From positions 1 to 56,666 of the forward strand of contig NZ_JAGGQL010000025.1 in assembly GCF_018613315.1 (NCBI RefSeq): a stretch of DNA of 56,666 nucleotides, given 5' to 3'. The translations under genes were made by a program, and so were the position numbers. The DNA is from Bacillus sp. ISL-37 (lineage in GTDB: Bacteria; Bacillota; Bacilli; Bacillales; Cytobacillaceae). Below the pieces are notes generated by a model. That model searched no databases. It was not told the origin of the DNA and saw only the letters and a list, made by a program, of their open reading frames with translations. Positions 1 through 8,316 of this stretch are shown piece after piece. Position 1 is the stretch's first letter. The number at the start of each line of letters is the position of its first letter.

Positions 1-64
1 CGCTGGTCGTAACGACGTAAGGTTCTATCTTAAGAAAAACGAGACGTACCAAGTTGACTTGTAA
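1..64 (+). CDS. 3' end of a gene cut by the window edge
   Basis: Reading from base 2, an open frame of 20 codons ends in TAA at 62-64. The peptide ends in KKNETYQVDL and is followed 7 bases later by a terminator-like hairpin, which is what a real gene end looks like. Too little is present to identify the family. It is the only plus-strand gene in the left 5 kb and probably belongs to the same accessory island. Confidence 0.5.
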   Translation, partial: AGRNDVRFYLKKNETYQVDL

Positions 65-71
65 AATCGTA

Positions 72-108
72 GGGAAGCAGGAAAACTGCCTCCCTTTTCA
101 TTTTGGAC
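72..108 (+). terminator. Rho-independent terminator after the left-edge gene
   Basis: GGGAAGCAG (72-80) pairs with CTGCCTCCC (86-94) around a 5-nt loop with one mismatch, followed by a short T-rich run. It lies 7 bases after the stop codon of the partial plus-strand gene. Confidence 0.6.
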
Positions 109-228
109 AGGAAATCCGTCAGTTTTAGGACAATTAGTACCGTCAATTTCCGGACATTGTAGAACGTCATTAACACTCCAATGCATCGGCAATTATTTAA
201 GCAGATAATAATTACTAAAATGTAACCT

Positions 229-984
229 TTATCTTTCAACCTCAAAGTTAAACAAGTTGGCAAGTCTGACTAACTCTTCAGAATCACCCTGCTTTTTATT
301 CAACAACCCCTGATTAGTCATATAGTATACATAATTTTTGGTAACGATATATAACGCAGCTGAGCCATATTCTGTTGTAGGTTCATGTAGAAATGCCCGT
401 TGACCTGAAACATTTATTTCTGTGACTTTTGTTCCGTAGAGGGGATGTTCGGGAAAGAAATACTTACTCCTTTCTTCAACTGATCCCGTTTCATTCTTTG
501 TATAATGTACGGAAATAAACCTTCCTTCTGAAGTCGGGTAAAAGGCCTGTGTAAATATTTGTTCTTTACTACCTATATTTTCAACAGATACTGCAAGAAG
601 TGGTTCTCCTGAGATTGTATTAATCTCCTTGTAGGCATCCATTGGATAAACGACATATTCCATCCCTTTTTCGGTTAAAACTGGTGTCTCTTTCCCGTTG
701 ATCACTTCCATTGTATACAGCTTTTCTTCATTTGATAGCATTGCTGAGACAAATGAATCTTCATTCCCCAATTGAATAATTAGCAAAAAAAGAAGAGAAA
801 AAGTGATACTTATAGATGATACGTAACCGAAAATCTTGAAAGCTCGAGATTTAACCTTTTCCTTATAAATTTGCCTCTCCAGTTTTCTTCTGACTAAATC
901 GGCTTGCTCCTGACTCCATTCCAAATCATATTCTACTTTCTGAAGAGCACGATTATAAGTGTTCAATTCACTTTGTATGTTCAT
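229..984 (-). CDS. Membrane protein paired with the ECF sigma factor (possible anti-sigma)
   Basis: A 251-aa protein with a charged, probably helical cytoplasmic N-terminus (residues 1-48), one hydrophobic segment at about residues 50-70 (ITFSLLFLLIIQL) and a large extracytoplasmic C-terminal domain with no motif I recognise. Its start overlaps the 3' end of the sigma-factor gene by 17 bp, so the two are translationally coupled. This topology and coupling are typical of ECF anti-sigma factors. I see no clear zinc-binding HxxxCxxC motif, so the role rests on position and topology. It could instead be a sensor or accessory protein of the sigma system. Confidence 0.65.
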   Translation of the reverse strand: MNIQSELNTYNRALQKVEYDLEWSQEQADLVRRKLERQIYKEKVKSRAFKIFGYVSSISITFSLLFLLIIQLGNEDSFVSAMLSNEEKLYTMEVINGKETPVLTEKGMEYVVYPMDAYKEINTISGEPLLAVSVENIGSKEQIFTQAFYPTSEGRFISVHYTKNETGSVEERSKYFFPEHPLYGTKVTEINVSGQRAFLHEPTTEYGSAALYIVTKNYVYYMTNQGLLNKKQGDSEELVRLANLFNFEVER

Positions 985-1495
985 TTAACCCCGACTCCTT
1001 AATTAATCTTTTTTCCAAAGCTAACATTCCACGATGCAATGTGGACTTAACTTTACTTTCCGAACAATTCAATATTTCTGCTGTTTCGGTAATTGAAAAA
1101 CCCTTGATCTTTCTAAGGATGATAACTTCCCGGTGCGATTGTTTAAGTGCACTTAGTGCTTCGTGAATTTCCTTTGAACTTTCTTTAAGCTGGACCACAT
1201 TTTCTGGCAATAGTTTAATGTCAATTTGAGGTTGGAATAACTCTTTAAAAAAGCGAATTGGCTTTTGTTTTCTCATGTGGTCAACAGTCACATTATGAGC
1301 GATACTGAACAACCATGTTTTTTCGCTAGAATCTCCTTTGAAAGTATGATGATATTTATAGGCCTTAAAAAATGTTTCCTGAGTTAAATCCTCAGCTTGC
1401 TGATAATCTTTAGTAAGCATAAAAATAAATTTAAAGATTGTTTGATGATACAGATTGTACCACTCATGAATATCCTCTTCCCTGTAGTCAGCCAT
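968..1495 (-). CDS. ECF-type RNA polymerase sigma factor
   Basis: 175 aa, the normal length for an extracytoplasmic-function sigma factor. Region 2 is at about residues 10-80: the DLTQETFFKAYKY segment corresponds to sigma 2.2 and WLFSIAHNVTVDHMRK to 2.3-2.4. Region 4 is at about 110-165, with a helix-turn-helix at SITETAEILNCSESKVKSTL. It directs RNA polymerase to a small regulon. It is followed by an overlapping membrane protein that probably holds it inactive. Upstream at 1528-1555 lies a canonical ECF promoter, suggesting autoregulation. The start ATG follows GGAGAG at good spacing. The subfamily is not assignable by eye. Confidence 0.9.
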   Translation of the reverse strand: MADYREEDIHEWYNLYHQTIFKFIFMLTKDYQQAEDLTQETFFKAYKYHHTFKGDSSEKTWLFSIAHNVTVDHMRKQKPIRFFKELFQPQIDIKLLPENVVQLKESSKEIHEALSALKQSHREVIILRKIKGFSITETAEILNCSESKVKSTLHRGMLALEKRLIKESGLNEHTK

Positions 1496-1527
1496 CTAAT
1501 TTCTCTCCTTGTTAATTCACTTAAATC

Positions 1528-1555
1528 TTAGACGTGTGGGCTAGAAAAAGGTTTT
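1528..1555 (-). promoter_or_regulatory. ECF-sigma promoter, probably autoregulatory
   Basis: On the minus strand AAAAC is separated by 16 nt from CGTC (CGTCTAA). This matches the Bacillus ECF pattern of an AAC-containing -35 and a CGTC/CGTA -10. It ends 33 bases before the sigma-factor start codon, so the sigma factor probably drives its own operon. Confidence 0.7.
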
Positions 1556-1601
1556 GGTTTATTTTATTATTTTTTTTATATTTTTTTAACGAGTTCTATA
1601 G

Positions 1602-1636
1602 CAAAAAGAAGGAGCTGGCATAGCAACTCCTTCTTA
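1602..1636 (-). terminator. Terminator of the 236-aa gene
   Basis: AAGAAGGAG and CTCCTTCTT form a perfect 9-bp stem around a 12-nt loop. On the minus strand it is followed by T residues. It sits downstream of the gene ending at 1748 and separates it from the sigma-factor operon. Confidence 0.75.
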
Positions 1637-1747
1637 AATATAATGATACCGATAATATTCGACTCCTTACTATGTCAATCCTTCTTCAACATTACTGCAT
1701 CGATAGTTAAAGAAAACATCCCCTTACACCCGTAAGCAAAATATGAA

Positions 1748-2458
1748 TCACGGCATAAGAATTTTTGGGTAATCTTTTGCAGCAGCTTTGAATTTACTTG
1801 CCCCAATTACTTCTCGTGCCTTTTTTTCCAGATCAGCAATGGTTGGGTCGAAGGGATTTTCCGTCAATTCAGTAATAATTCCCTTTTTACTCAATTTCTT
1901 TATGCGATGCCAAGGAAAGTCATTAAAAGATTCCTCTTTATTTAAGTAATCTACAAAGACCTGAGAATAAAAGTTAATCCAAAAAACACCTGGAATTCTT
2001 TCTTTTAATGTACCTGTTATATGTTGCCTTTCCTCAGCCTCTTCATCGGTTACATAGCCGTAAATAGCATCAAAACAGCTCACTAAACCTTCGAACAATG
2101 GCAAAATATCGTTCTTTATTTGATAAAATACTTTTTTATTTACATAGATGGTCAGATGGTTAAGACTTAATTCTGTAGGGTGCAACCACCAATGAGTTTG
2201 GAACCAATATCCTTTACCCTTTCCAAGCATACCTCCTGATTTTCCAATCATTTTATTGGTTTCAAAATCATATATACCAGGTTCTTCCTTAGCCCACATA
2301 TCAATAGAATCTTCAATTGTAAAAGGCTTTTTGACAGGTTCAAATAAACCAATTTTGTCTATATTCAGTCCATACTTGTTCATTAAAACAAAAAATTGCT
2401 TTGCATATTTCTCAGTACCAGTATGCTTGATGGAATAAAGGCTTATATAAATTCCCAC
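1748..2458 (-). CDS. Unrecognised 236-aa protein, possibly immunity-like
   Basis: No catalytic motif is recognised. The protein is soluble, with no signal peptide or membrane segment, and rich in aromatic residues. Two conspicuous stretches are GKGKGYWFQTHWWLHP (about residues 75-90) and IPGVFWINFYSQVFVDYL (about 155-172). The second resembles, by memory only, the large family of type VI-immunity-like proteins (DUF3396 type); I am not sure of this. The start is a GTG preceded by GGGGTGAT at proper spacing. It stands alone between two terminators in the island. No toxin gene lies next to it, so an immunity role is only a guess. Confidence 0.6.
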   Translation of the reverse strand: MGIYISLYSIKHTGTEKYAKQFFVLMNKYGLNIDKIGLFEPVKKPFTIEDSIDMWAKEEPGIYDFETNKMIGKSGGMLGKGKGYWFQTHWWLHPTELSLNHLTIYVNKKVFYQIKNDILPLFEGLVSCFDAIYGYVTDEEAEERQHITGTLKERIPGVFWINFYSQVFVDYLNKEESFNDFPWHRIKKLSKKGIITELTENPFDPTIADLEKKAREVIGASKFKAAAKDYPKILMP

Positions 2459-2604
2459 TGTATCACCCCGCTGCTTATACCATTTATTTTATTCAAAATT
2501 CTAAGTCCTTCTTCAACATAACTGCTCCTATAGCTTAATAAGGAATTCAACAAAAAAGTACATTAATCCTTCTTTGTCAACTCACACTTTACTTTCACAA
2601 ATTT

Positions 2605-3351
2605 TTAGTTTTTTCTTTTGAAAACCTTATTTCGTTCTATAACTGTACATCCATTATTCTGGAATGTTTTAAGCATTGGAAGGTTGTTGTGACCAGTACA
2701 GCCAATATAATAAATCGCCATAAAGTCATTTTTTAATATTTCTAATGCTTGCTGATGAAGAAGTTTGCTTTTTCCCTTCCCTCTTTCGTTTGGAATAATG
2801 CCAAAATAAAATATCCTTCCTTCTTCTGAAGTCCCTGGTTCTATATGGGGCATAACTACTCCGATTGGATTTCCTTTATCATAAGCAATAATACAAGATT
2901 TCTTATAGTTTGGGCCTAACTCCAACTCTACACTTCGCATTTGTTCATCAACATCTAGCGAAGAAGGTGCATTTAATGATCCTTTCATAGATTCCTCCCA
3001 AACCCTTTTAAACTCTGCTAACGAAAGTTCGTGTAAATCCTTTAGTAAGAACCCGTTTTCAACCTTAGATGAATCATCTAAAACCTTGTGAACAGTAACA
3101 TTTTCATCATGTAACTTAAACCCATTTTCTATTAAAAGAGAGTCTACTTCTTTGTTGAATTTACTATTAACCAGTATATTCACATTTTTACAGTTCTTTA
3201 TAAATGACTGTCCCATCAGATATGTTATAAGTTCAATTAGTTCTTGATTCGCCAGACTTTTTGTATCTTCTATAGTTACAAAGTTTTCTCCTTTTACAAT
3301 TTTTATTCTTGCCAATAAACTAGAATTGCTTTGTAAATTCTTTACCTCCAT
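2605..3351 (-). CDS. GNAT-family N-acetyltransferase
   Basis: 248 aa. The C-terminal half (about residues 95-245) has GNAT fold signatures: a strand with a hydrophobic core (IIAYDKGNPIGVVMP), then the acetyl-CoA pyrophosphate-binding segment IIPNERGKGKSKLLHQQAL (R/Q-x-x-G-x-G/K form) and a final strand MAIYYIGCTGHNN. The N-terminal 90 residues look like a degenerate second GNAT domain. The substrate is unknown. Downstream on the same strand is an MFS exporter with its own start and a terminator-like hairpin, so the two may not be co-transcribed. Confidence 0.8.
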   Translation of the reverse strand: MEVKNLQSNSSLLARIKIVKGENFVTIEDTKSLANQELIELITYLMGQSFIKNCKNVNILVNSKFNKEVDSLLIENGFKLHDENVTVHKVLDDSSKVENGFLLKDLHELSLAEFKRVWEESMKGSLNAPSSLDVDEQMRSVELELGPNYKKSCIIAYDKGNPIGVVMPHIEPGTSEEGRIFYFGIIPNERGKGKSKLLHQQALEILKNDFMAIYYIGCTGHNNLPMLKTFQNNGCTVIERNKVFKRKN

Positions 3352-3379
3352 CTTTTCAGCCCCTTAAAGCACAAATATA

Positions 3380-3412
3380 AAAGCATGGGACCACAGATGA
3401 TCCGCAGTCCCA
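3380..3412 (-). terminator. Terminator of the MFS transporter gene
   Basis: GGGACTGCGGATCATCTGTGGTCCC, read on the minus strand, forms a stem. It is followed by ATGCTTTTAT, a moderate T run. It lies between the MFS stop codon (3422) and the acetyltransferase start. Confidence 0.6.
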
Positions 3413-3421
3413 CTCTATCAA

Positions 3422-4639
3422 TTAATTATTCAATTCGATTATATTCCTAACAAACAAGTGCTTACTTTTAAAAACAATTAAACTGACCACTGCAAGCAGT
3501 ATTCCTGAGATCATAAACACGATTCTTATTCCCAATAAATCTGCTAACAGTCCCATAACAAGAGAACCAACGCCAAAGATTCCAGTACCGATAGCTCCTA
3601 ACGAAGTATAAACCGTTGATAACTTTTCTTTTGTAACGCTGGTTTGTATCACTGTTTGTTGAGGTATGCCTTTAATTTGACCAAAAAGCCCTACAAAGAG
3701 CGACAATAGGAGTGCAGCGATTGGTATGCTGTTTATGCTAAATAGTAATGTAACTAAGGAGCTTAGGATTGAACCAATAAATATAAAGGTCCCCAATTTC
3801 TTTTCAATGATTGAAGAATATTTAATACAATAAACACTTCCTAAAATCAATCCCAAAAAGTAGGCACCATTGATAAATCCCCACCACTGTCCACCAACGT
3901 CTAAGGCATCGTTAACGAACACCAGGAGTATGGCTGCTATCCAAACCGTTCCTGCCATTGTCTCATATAGGTCCAGCCAAGCGATTTTTCTTAATACTGG
4001 AGTGTTAGATAAAGTTACCCATCCCTCTGTAATCTGTTCAAATTTCCCTTTTGCCTCAATTCTATTATCAGCTACATTTTCTAATAGACTAAGCAAGATG
4101 CTTGCTACTATAAACAAACCTCCTGCCAACCAGACAAGTTGCTGTGAGCTCAATATAATTAAGAATAAACTCCCAATGAACCACATCACTGCTTGTATGA
4201 TCTGCGTAACAGTTTCTGCAAGTCCATTAGCTTTAATTAATTGACTAGGCTTAACATAGTATGGAATTAATGTCTGTCTAATTGGATTTGCACATCCATC
4301 TAGTAAAGCAATCAATCCTATGATTAAGAAAATCAAATAATAATTTGATGTTGTAACTCCAACTAACATAAATCCCAGAATAAAAAGCAGAATAGTCTTT
4401 CCGATTTGCGATCCAGCCATTAACCATTTAAGATTTACTTTACCCACCAAAAGTGGTGTTAACAGACTAGATATAAACATGGAAGAAGTAATTGTAAATG
4501 GTACAAATGAAGAAGCGGTTGCCGAGCCTGTTAATTCAAAAATCGTACTAATAATACTGACCATATACAATACATCGCCAATATTAGCGAGTGATTGACC
4601 CAATAGTAATAAAGAAAAGTTTTTATTCAAGTTCATCAT
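3422..4639 (-). CDS. MFS transporter, probable drug or metabolite exporter
   Basis: 405 aa with about 12 hydrophobic segments spread along the protein, the normal size and topology for a major facilitator superfamily exporter. The first helix contains FSLLLLGQSLANIGDVLYMVS, typical of the MFS_3 / enterobactin-exporter-like group. The protein resembles macrolide-efflux-type MFS proteins in Bacillus, but the substrate cannot be read from sequence. Tandem ATG codons are present at the start, with GGGGGA upstream. It is an island gene and is AT-richer than the core genes to the right. Confidence 0.85.
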   Translation of the reverse strand: MMNLNKNFSLLLLGQSLANIGDVLYMVSIISTIFELTGSATASSFVPFTITSSMFISSLLTPLLVGKVNLKWLMAGSQIGKTILLFILGFMLVGVTTSNYYLIFLIIGLIALLDGCANPIRQTLIPYYVKPSQLIKANGLAETVTQIIQAVMWFIGSLFLIILSSQQLVWLAGGLFIVASILLSLLENVADNRIEAKGKFEQITEGWVTLSNTPVLRKIAWLDLYETMAGTVWIAAILLVFVNDALDVGGQWWGFINGAYFLGLILGSVYCIKYSSIIEKKLGTFIFIGSILSSLVTLLFSINSIPIAALLLSLFVGLFGQIKGIPQQTVIQTSVTKEKLSTVYTSLGAIGTGIFGVGSLVMGLLADLLGIRIVFMISGILLAVVSLIVFKSKHLFVRNIIELNN

Positions 4640-5003
4640 TTTATGTCCCCCAATTTCTGAAATGAATTTTTCTTGAATAGGGGAACTTTTAAATTGGATT
4701 GTTCATTAAATATTTACTCCTTTCATATATCTGATAAATCTGGGGACTAGATTTATCACAAGAATTGTCAGTATCATTATTAAATGTTTATATGAACTTC
4801 AGGCATATTTAAGACACTTAAAAACATTGTATTTGTACTTCTCCATATACATTTCAACACTTCGAATGAATTAGCTCATTAGAAGACTTAGTTAAATTAC
4901 CTAAGTTTATTAGATATTTTACAAATTCTATTCACCAAGTCTAAATTTCTATAAAACTGGCAAGAATACCTTCTAAAATCCTAATTAAATAGGAGGGATT
5001 AGT
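4640..5003. other. 364-bp divergent intergenic region with one dyad
   Basis: AT-rich sequence between the divergent MFS and tyrosine-recombinase genes. It must hold both promoters, but no strong sigma-A promoter stands out. The clearest structure is a perfect 9-bp inverted repeat, TGATAAATC (4732-4740) and GATTTATCA (4750-4758), with a 9-nt centre. It could be an operator or an RNA hairpin in the MFS leader. Otherwise I see nothing. Confidence 0.45.
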
Positions 5004-5843
5004 TTGTTACTATCAACTGCTTGGAAGTCCTATGAAGCCGATAAACGTATTGAAGGATTCTCACCATTTACCTTAAAAGCATATGGTATTCAGGCAAAGC
5101 TGCTCATAGGCTATTTTAAGGACCCAATTATTGATACCTTCAATACAGAAGAATTAAAGAAATATCTTGTTACTCAAGGTAAGGATTTAAAACCCTCAAG
5201 TTTAGCCCATAGAATCCGGTTTATGAAGTCATTGTTTCGCTGGTGTCACGAGGAAGGCCATTTAACCATAAATCCAGCAGCAAAGATCAAGGAACCTAAA
5301 GCCGGCAAGAGAATCCCAAAGTTTCTATCAGAAAGGGAGATTGAACTTTTACGTGAAGCCTGTATTAGCCCTATGGAAAAGGCACTATTCGAATTAATGT
5401 TTTCTACTGGCTGCAGAATTGGAGAAATCGCTGCACTTGACCGCAATTGCATTAATTGGTCTAACCGCTCTGCCATCGTCAGGGGAAAAGGTGACAAGGA
5501 GCGTGAAGTGTATTTTAATATTCGGGCTGAATTATGGCTTAAACGATACATTGACAGCCGTCAGGATAAAGGTCCGGCCATTTTTGTAACAGAGAGACAG
5601 CCACACAGGATGAGTATTGCCCAAATGAGGTATTACATTAAGAAAATCTCAGCGCGTGCCGGCATAGATAAGGAAATTCATCCCCACCAACTCAGACACA
5701 GCTATGCTACCCATTTATTGAATAATGGAGCACCAGTTGAAGTTATCCAAAGCCTTTTGGGCCACGAGAAAAGTGAAACCACTCGAATATATGCCCAACT
5801 AAGCGGAAGGCTGAGACAGGAGTTTTACCAGAAATACTTCTAA
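5004..5843 (+). CDS. Tyrosine recombinase of the XerC/XerD type
   Basis: 279 aa, two domains. The N-terminal core-binding (SAM-like) domain is at about residues 1-95 and the catalytic domain at about 105-279. The catalytic set is complete: Arg in STGCRIGEIAAL, Lys in RGKGDKERE, HxxR in HPHQLRHSYATHLL, His in LLGHEKSETTRIYAQL and the Tyr nucleophile at its end. The start is TTG at 5004, 7 nt after AGGAGG. This is an additional XerC/D-like enzyme; the housekeeping pair lies elsewhere in Bacillus. Its place in the island suggests a role in element excision, integration or dimer resolution. It may be an island passenger rather than the integrase. Confidence 0.9.
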   Translation: MLLSTAWKSYEADKRIEGFSPFTLKAYGIQAKLLIGYFKDPIIDTFNTEELKKYLVTQGKDLKPSSLAHRIRFMKSLFRWCHEEGHLTINPAAKIKEPKAGKRIPKFLSEREIELLREACISPMEKALFELMFSTGCRIGEIAALDRNCINWSNRSAIVRGKGDKEREVYFNIRAELWLKRYIDSRQDKGPAIFVTERQPHRMSIAQMRYYIKKISARAGIDKEIHPHQLRHSYATHLLNNGAPVEVIQSLLGHEKSETTRIYAQLSGRLRQEFYQKYF

Positions 5844-5852
5844 TAAAGCGAG

Positions 5853-5880
5853 GAAGCAACGCAAATTATGCGTTGCTTCT
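5853..5880 (+). terminator. Hairpin after the tyrosine recombinase gene
   Basis: A perfect 11-bp stem, GAAGCAACGCA (5853-5863) with TGCGTTGCTTC (5869-5879), starts 10 bases after the stop codon. The T run after it is weak, so it may act partly as an RNA stabiliser. Confidence 0.6.
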
Positions 5881-5960
5881 GTACTCTTGCACAAAGTCAG
5901 TAAGGTACCAAATTAATATTTTTCATACCAAGATACATAAAGTAATATAACCTCAACATT

Positions 5961-6311
5961 TCATTCCCATTGCTTTAGTAATTCAATAATTTCTATTTGT
6001 ACATGTTCATCCCAACCGTTTTTTGCTCTTTCTAAACATCCCGACATGTCTGCTCCGTTTTCTAGCAAAAATGACGCAATCTCAACAAAGCCAAAATAAC
6101 AAGCAATTATTAAAGGAGTTCGGCCTAAACGATCCAATTGATTCACATCAGCACCTTTTAGAACTAAATGTTTTGTAAAATCAATATTTCTATAGTGAAC
6201 AGCCCAGTATAAAAGACTTTGCCCCTGAAAAACTTCATTAACATCGCATGTGTTTAAATATTCTTTAAACCCATCAATATCATTTCTATGCACTAAATTT
6301 GTAAAATTCAC
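5961..6311 (-). CDS. Small ankyrin-repeat protein
   Basis: 116 aa with about three ankyrin units. The clearest are QSLLYWAVHYRNIDFTKHLV (about residues 31-50), a unit with DVNQLDRLGRTPLIIACYFG (about 56-75) and a partial one ending in SFLLENGADM. There is no signal peptide. The start is a GTG with AAGAGG upstream. Ankyrin proteins bind other proteins and have no intrinsic reaction; the partner is unknown. It sits alone between the two recombinase genes on the opposite strand, as accessory cargo. Confidence 0.8.
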   Translation of the reverse strand: MNFTNLVHRNDIDGFKEYLNTCDVNEVFQGQSLLYWAVHYRNIDFTKHLVLKGADVNQLDRLGRTPLIIACYFGFVEIASFLLENGADMSGCLERAKNGWDEHVQIEIIELLKQWE

Positions 6312-6539
6312 AGTAACCAGCCTCTTTTATCTTCTAGATCCAATGAATATCTAGTTTTAACATAATTCTTAAGAATCCATGATTTCAACATATTAACCAG
6401 CTTATTTAGTTAAGTATAGATACCCTATTATTAACAAACACTTTTTTACACTTCAAGTACTATCTTTGTTTCCATGGCTTCTAGTAATAAACAAACTTCC
6501 GTAACGCCTCTTATTAAATCAATAGTCAGTTATTTTTAT

Positions 6540-6578
6540 CTCCTTTAATACCAATACTGTTATAAACAGTTAAAGGAG
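6540..6578 (+). promoter_or_regulatory. Nested inverted repeat covering the recombinase ribosome-binding site
   Basis: CTCCTTTAA (6540-6548) is the exact complement of TTAAAGGAG (6570-6578), which contains most of the Shine-Dalgarno of the serine recombinase. Inside it is a second perfect dyad, ACTGTT-ATA-AACAGT (6556-6570). In RNA the outer stem would hide the ribosome-binding site. In DNA the inner dyad could be an operator. No regulator is identified. Confidence 0.6.
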
Positions 6579-6585
6579 GATCAAA

Positions 6586-8316
6586 ATGAATGGAATAAAA
6601 AGTGTTGCAATATACTGTCGTGTGAGCACTGAAGAGCAAGCAAGTGAAGGCTATAGTATTTCTGCACAATTACACACTTTGCGTCAATATGCTTCTTTAT
6701 ATGGTTGGCATATTGCAGAGGAGTATGTTGATGAAGGTATTAGTGGTAAGGACATTAAAGGCCGCCCTGCATTGCAAAAGCTTATTGCTGAGGTTGACAA
6801 GAATAAATATCAGGCTGTCCTTGTTTGGAAGATATCTCGTCTTTCTCGAAATATGTTGGATACTCTTGTATTACTAGAAAAATTTGAGGTGTATGATGTG
6901 AAATTCATCTCATATTCAGAGAACTTTGATACAGCTACCCCAATTGGGAAATTGGTTGTGCAATTGATGGCTTCTATTGCTGAGATGGAGCGAAATACCC
7001 TATCTGAAAACGTTAAACTCGGAATGACACAAAGAGCGAAAGAAGGTAATTGGAACGGAGGAGTAGTATTCGGATATGACTCCATAAAGAAAGAGCTCGT
7101 TATAAATCCTGATGAGGCTAAAATTGTTCAACATATTTTCCAAATGTACGCTGATGGAAAGGGACTTAAAGCTATAACTAACCATCTAAACAAGGCAGGT
7201 TACCGCACCAAAAGGAATCGACATTTTTCTATAAATGGTATTGCCACCATATTGGATAACCATATCTATATTGGAAAAATACGTTGGCTACAAGTTGAAA
7301 ACTGGGATAAAAAACGAAGACGCGGGAAAAACCCCAACCCTATTTTAGTGGATGGAAAACATGAAGCAATTATATCCCATGATCTTTGGAGTATTGTTCG
7401 AGCAAGGAGACAAAGTAAATCCTTTAAACAACGTCAATCTAATGAGCCATTTCTATTAAGCGGTATTCTTCGCTGTCCTGATTGCGAGCAAGGCATGGTA
7501 CCATCAATAACAACTTATACACTTAAAGATGGAAGCAAACGGAAGCATCGCTACTATGTATGTGGGAATTTCCACAACAAAGGTTCTGCTGCTTGTAAAA
7601 CGAATTCAATTAAAGCTTACGAGGCCGAAGATGCAATCATTAATCGTATAACCTCGTTCCTAAATGATTCAGAAGACTTCCTTAAGAGCATTGATAACAT
7701 TAATAAGGAAAACATTCAATCGAACAAAGAAATAAAAGAACAACTAGACGTAATTCAACTACAACTGGATGAAACAGATGCCATGCAAGCGAAATATATG
7801 GAAGCATTTGAGCAAAGTTTGTTTCCTATAACTATCTTACAAGATCGGTTACAAAAGGTGTCTAAACAAATAAGTGAATTAGAACAAAATAAAAATGAAC
7901 TTAGCACTCAACTAAGTTCATCTGAATTCAAGGTTATTAAACCTGACTTGATTAAGCATTTATTAGAAAAATACGTTGAAGCATTCCAACAATCTTCCAG
8001 AGAGAAGAAAAAGCAACTTTTTCAACTTTTACTTAAAAAAGTAACAGTAAAGCAATCTGTTTCTCGTTCTCGAACTGTAGACAAAATTGAACTAGATTTT
8101 GACTTTTCCGAAGTCAATTTGTCCAAGACATTTACACTGATCCACTCACTTTACTTTGAACCAGATGATACAGAGGAAACGCCCTCTTTTTTTCCTGATT
8201 CAAACGACAAAATGCCTCCTTATCTTCAAATTTTTTTGCCTCTATTTATGGTACGGTTCACCGCGATTGATCCTGTAAGCCCGATAGATTTGCTCGACGA
8301 GGATCAAACGCATTAA
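6586..8316 (+). CDS. Large serine recombinase (integrase-like), running into rlmH
   Basis: 576 aa, three-domain large serine recombinase, cytoplasmic. The catalytic resolvase domain (about residues 5-150) holds [10 protein letters not shown] with the Ser nucleophile, WKISRLSRN and [10 protein letters not shown]. The recombinase domain (about 165-265) is followed by a zinc ribbon (CPDC about 305, C..C at YVCGN and AACKT) and a coiled coil at about 365-430, as in CcrA/CcrB/CcrC and phage integrases. Such enzymes cut two att sites and exchange strands for directional integration. The start ATG follows TAAAGGAGG. The last 25 codons are antisense to the 3' end of rlmH (stop at 8242). The C-terminus is therefore partly host DNA, which suggests that this end of the island joins rlmH here. 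Confidence 0.92.
   Translation: MNGIKSVAIYCRVSTEEQASEGYSISAQLHTLRQYASLYGWHIAEEYVDEGISGKDIKGRPALQKLIAEVDKNKYQAVLVWKISRLSRNMLDTLVLLEKFEVYDVKFISYSENFDTATPIGKLVVQLMASIAEMERNTLSENVKLGMTQRAKEGNWNGGVVFGYDSIKKELVINPDEAKIVQHIFQMYADGKGLKAITNHLNKAGYRTKRNRHFSINGIATILDNHIYIGKIRWLQVENWDKKRRRGKNPNPILVDGKHEAIISHDLWSIVRARRQSKSFKQRQSNEPFLLSGILRCPDCEQGMVPSITTYTLKDGSKRKHRYYVCGNFHNKGSAACKTNSIKAYEAEDAIINRITSFLNDSEDFLKSIDNINKENIQSNKEIKEQLDVIQLQLDETDAMQAKYMEAFEQSLFPITILQDRLQKVSKQISELEQNKNELSTQLSSSEFKVIKPDLIKHLLEKYVEAFQQSSREKKKQLFQLLLKKVTVKQSVSRSRTVDKIELDFDFSEVNLSKTFTLIHSLYFEPDDTEETPSFFPDSNDKMPPYLQIFLPLFMVRFTAIDPVSPIDLLDEDQTH

Noticed and set aside
30-263. 77-codon minus-strand frame at the left edge
   Set aside because: It overlaps a plus-strand gene end and terminator and has no ribosome-binding site.
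5262-5273. Possible second att site (ACCATAAAT, as at the rlmH end)
   Set aside because: Only 9 bases match and it lies within the tyrosine recombinase coding sequence; too short to count as an attachment site.
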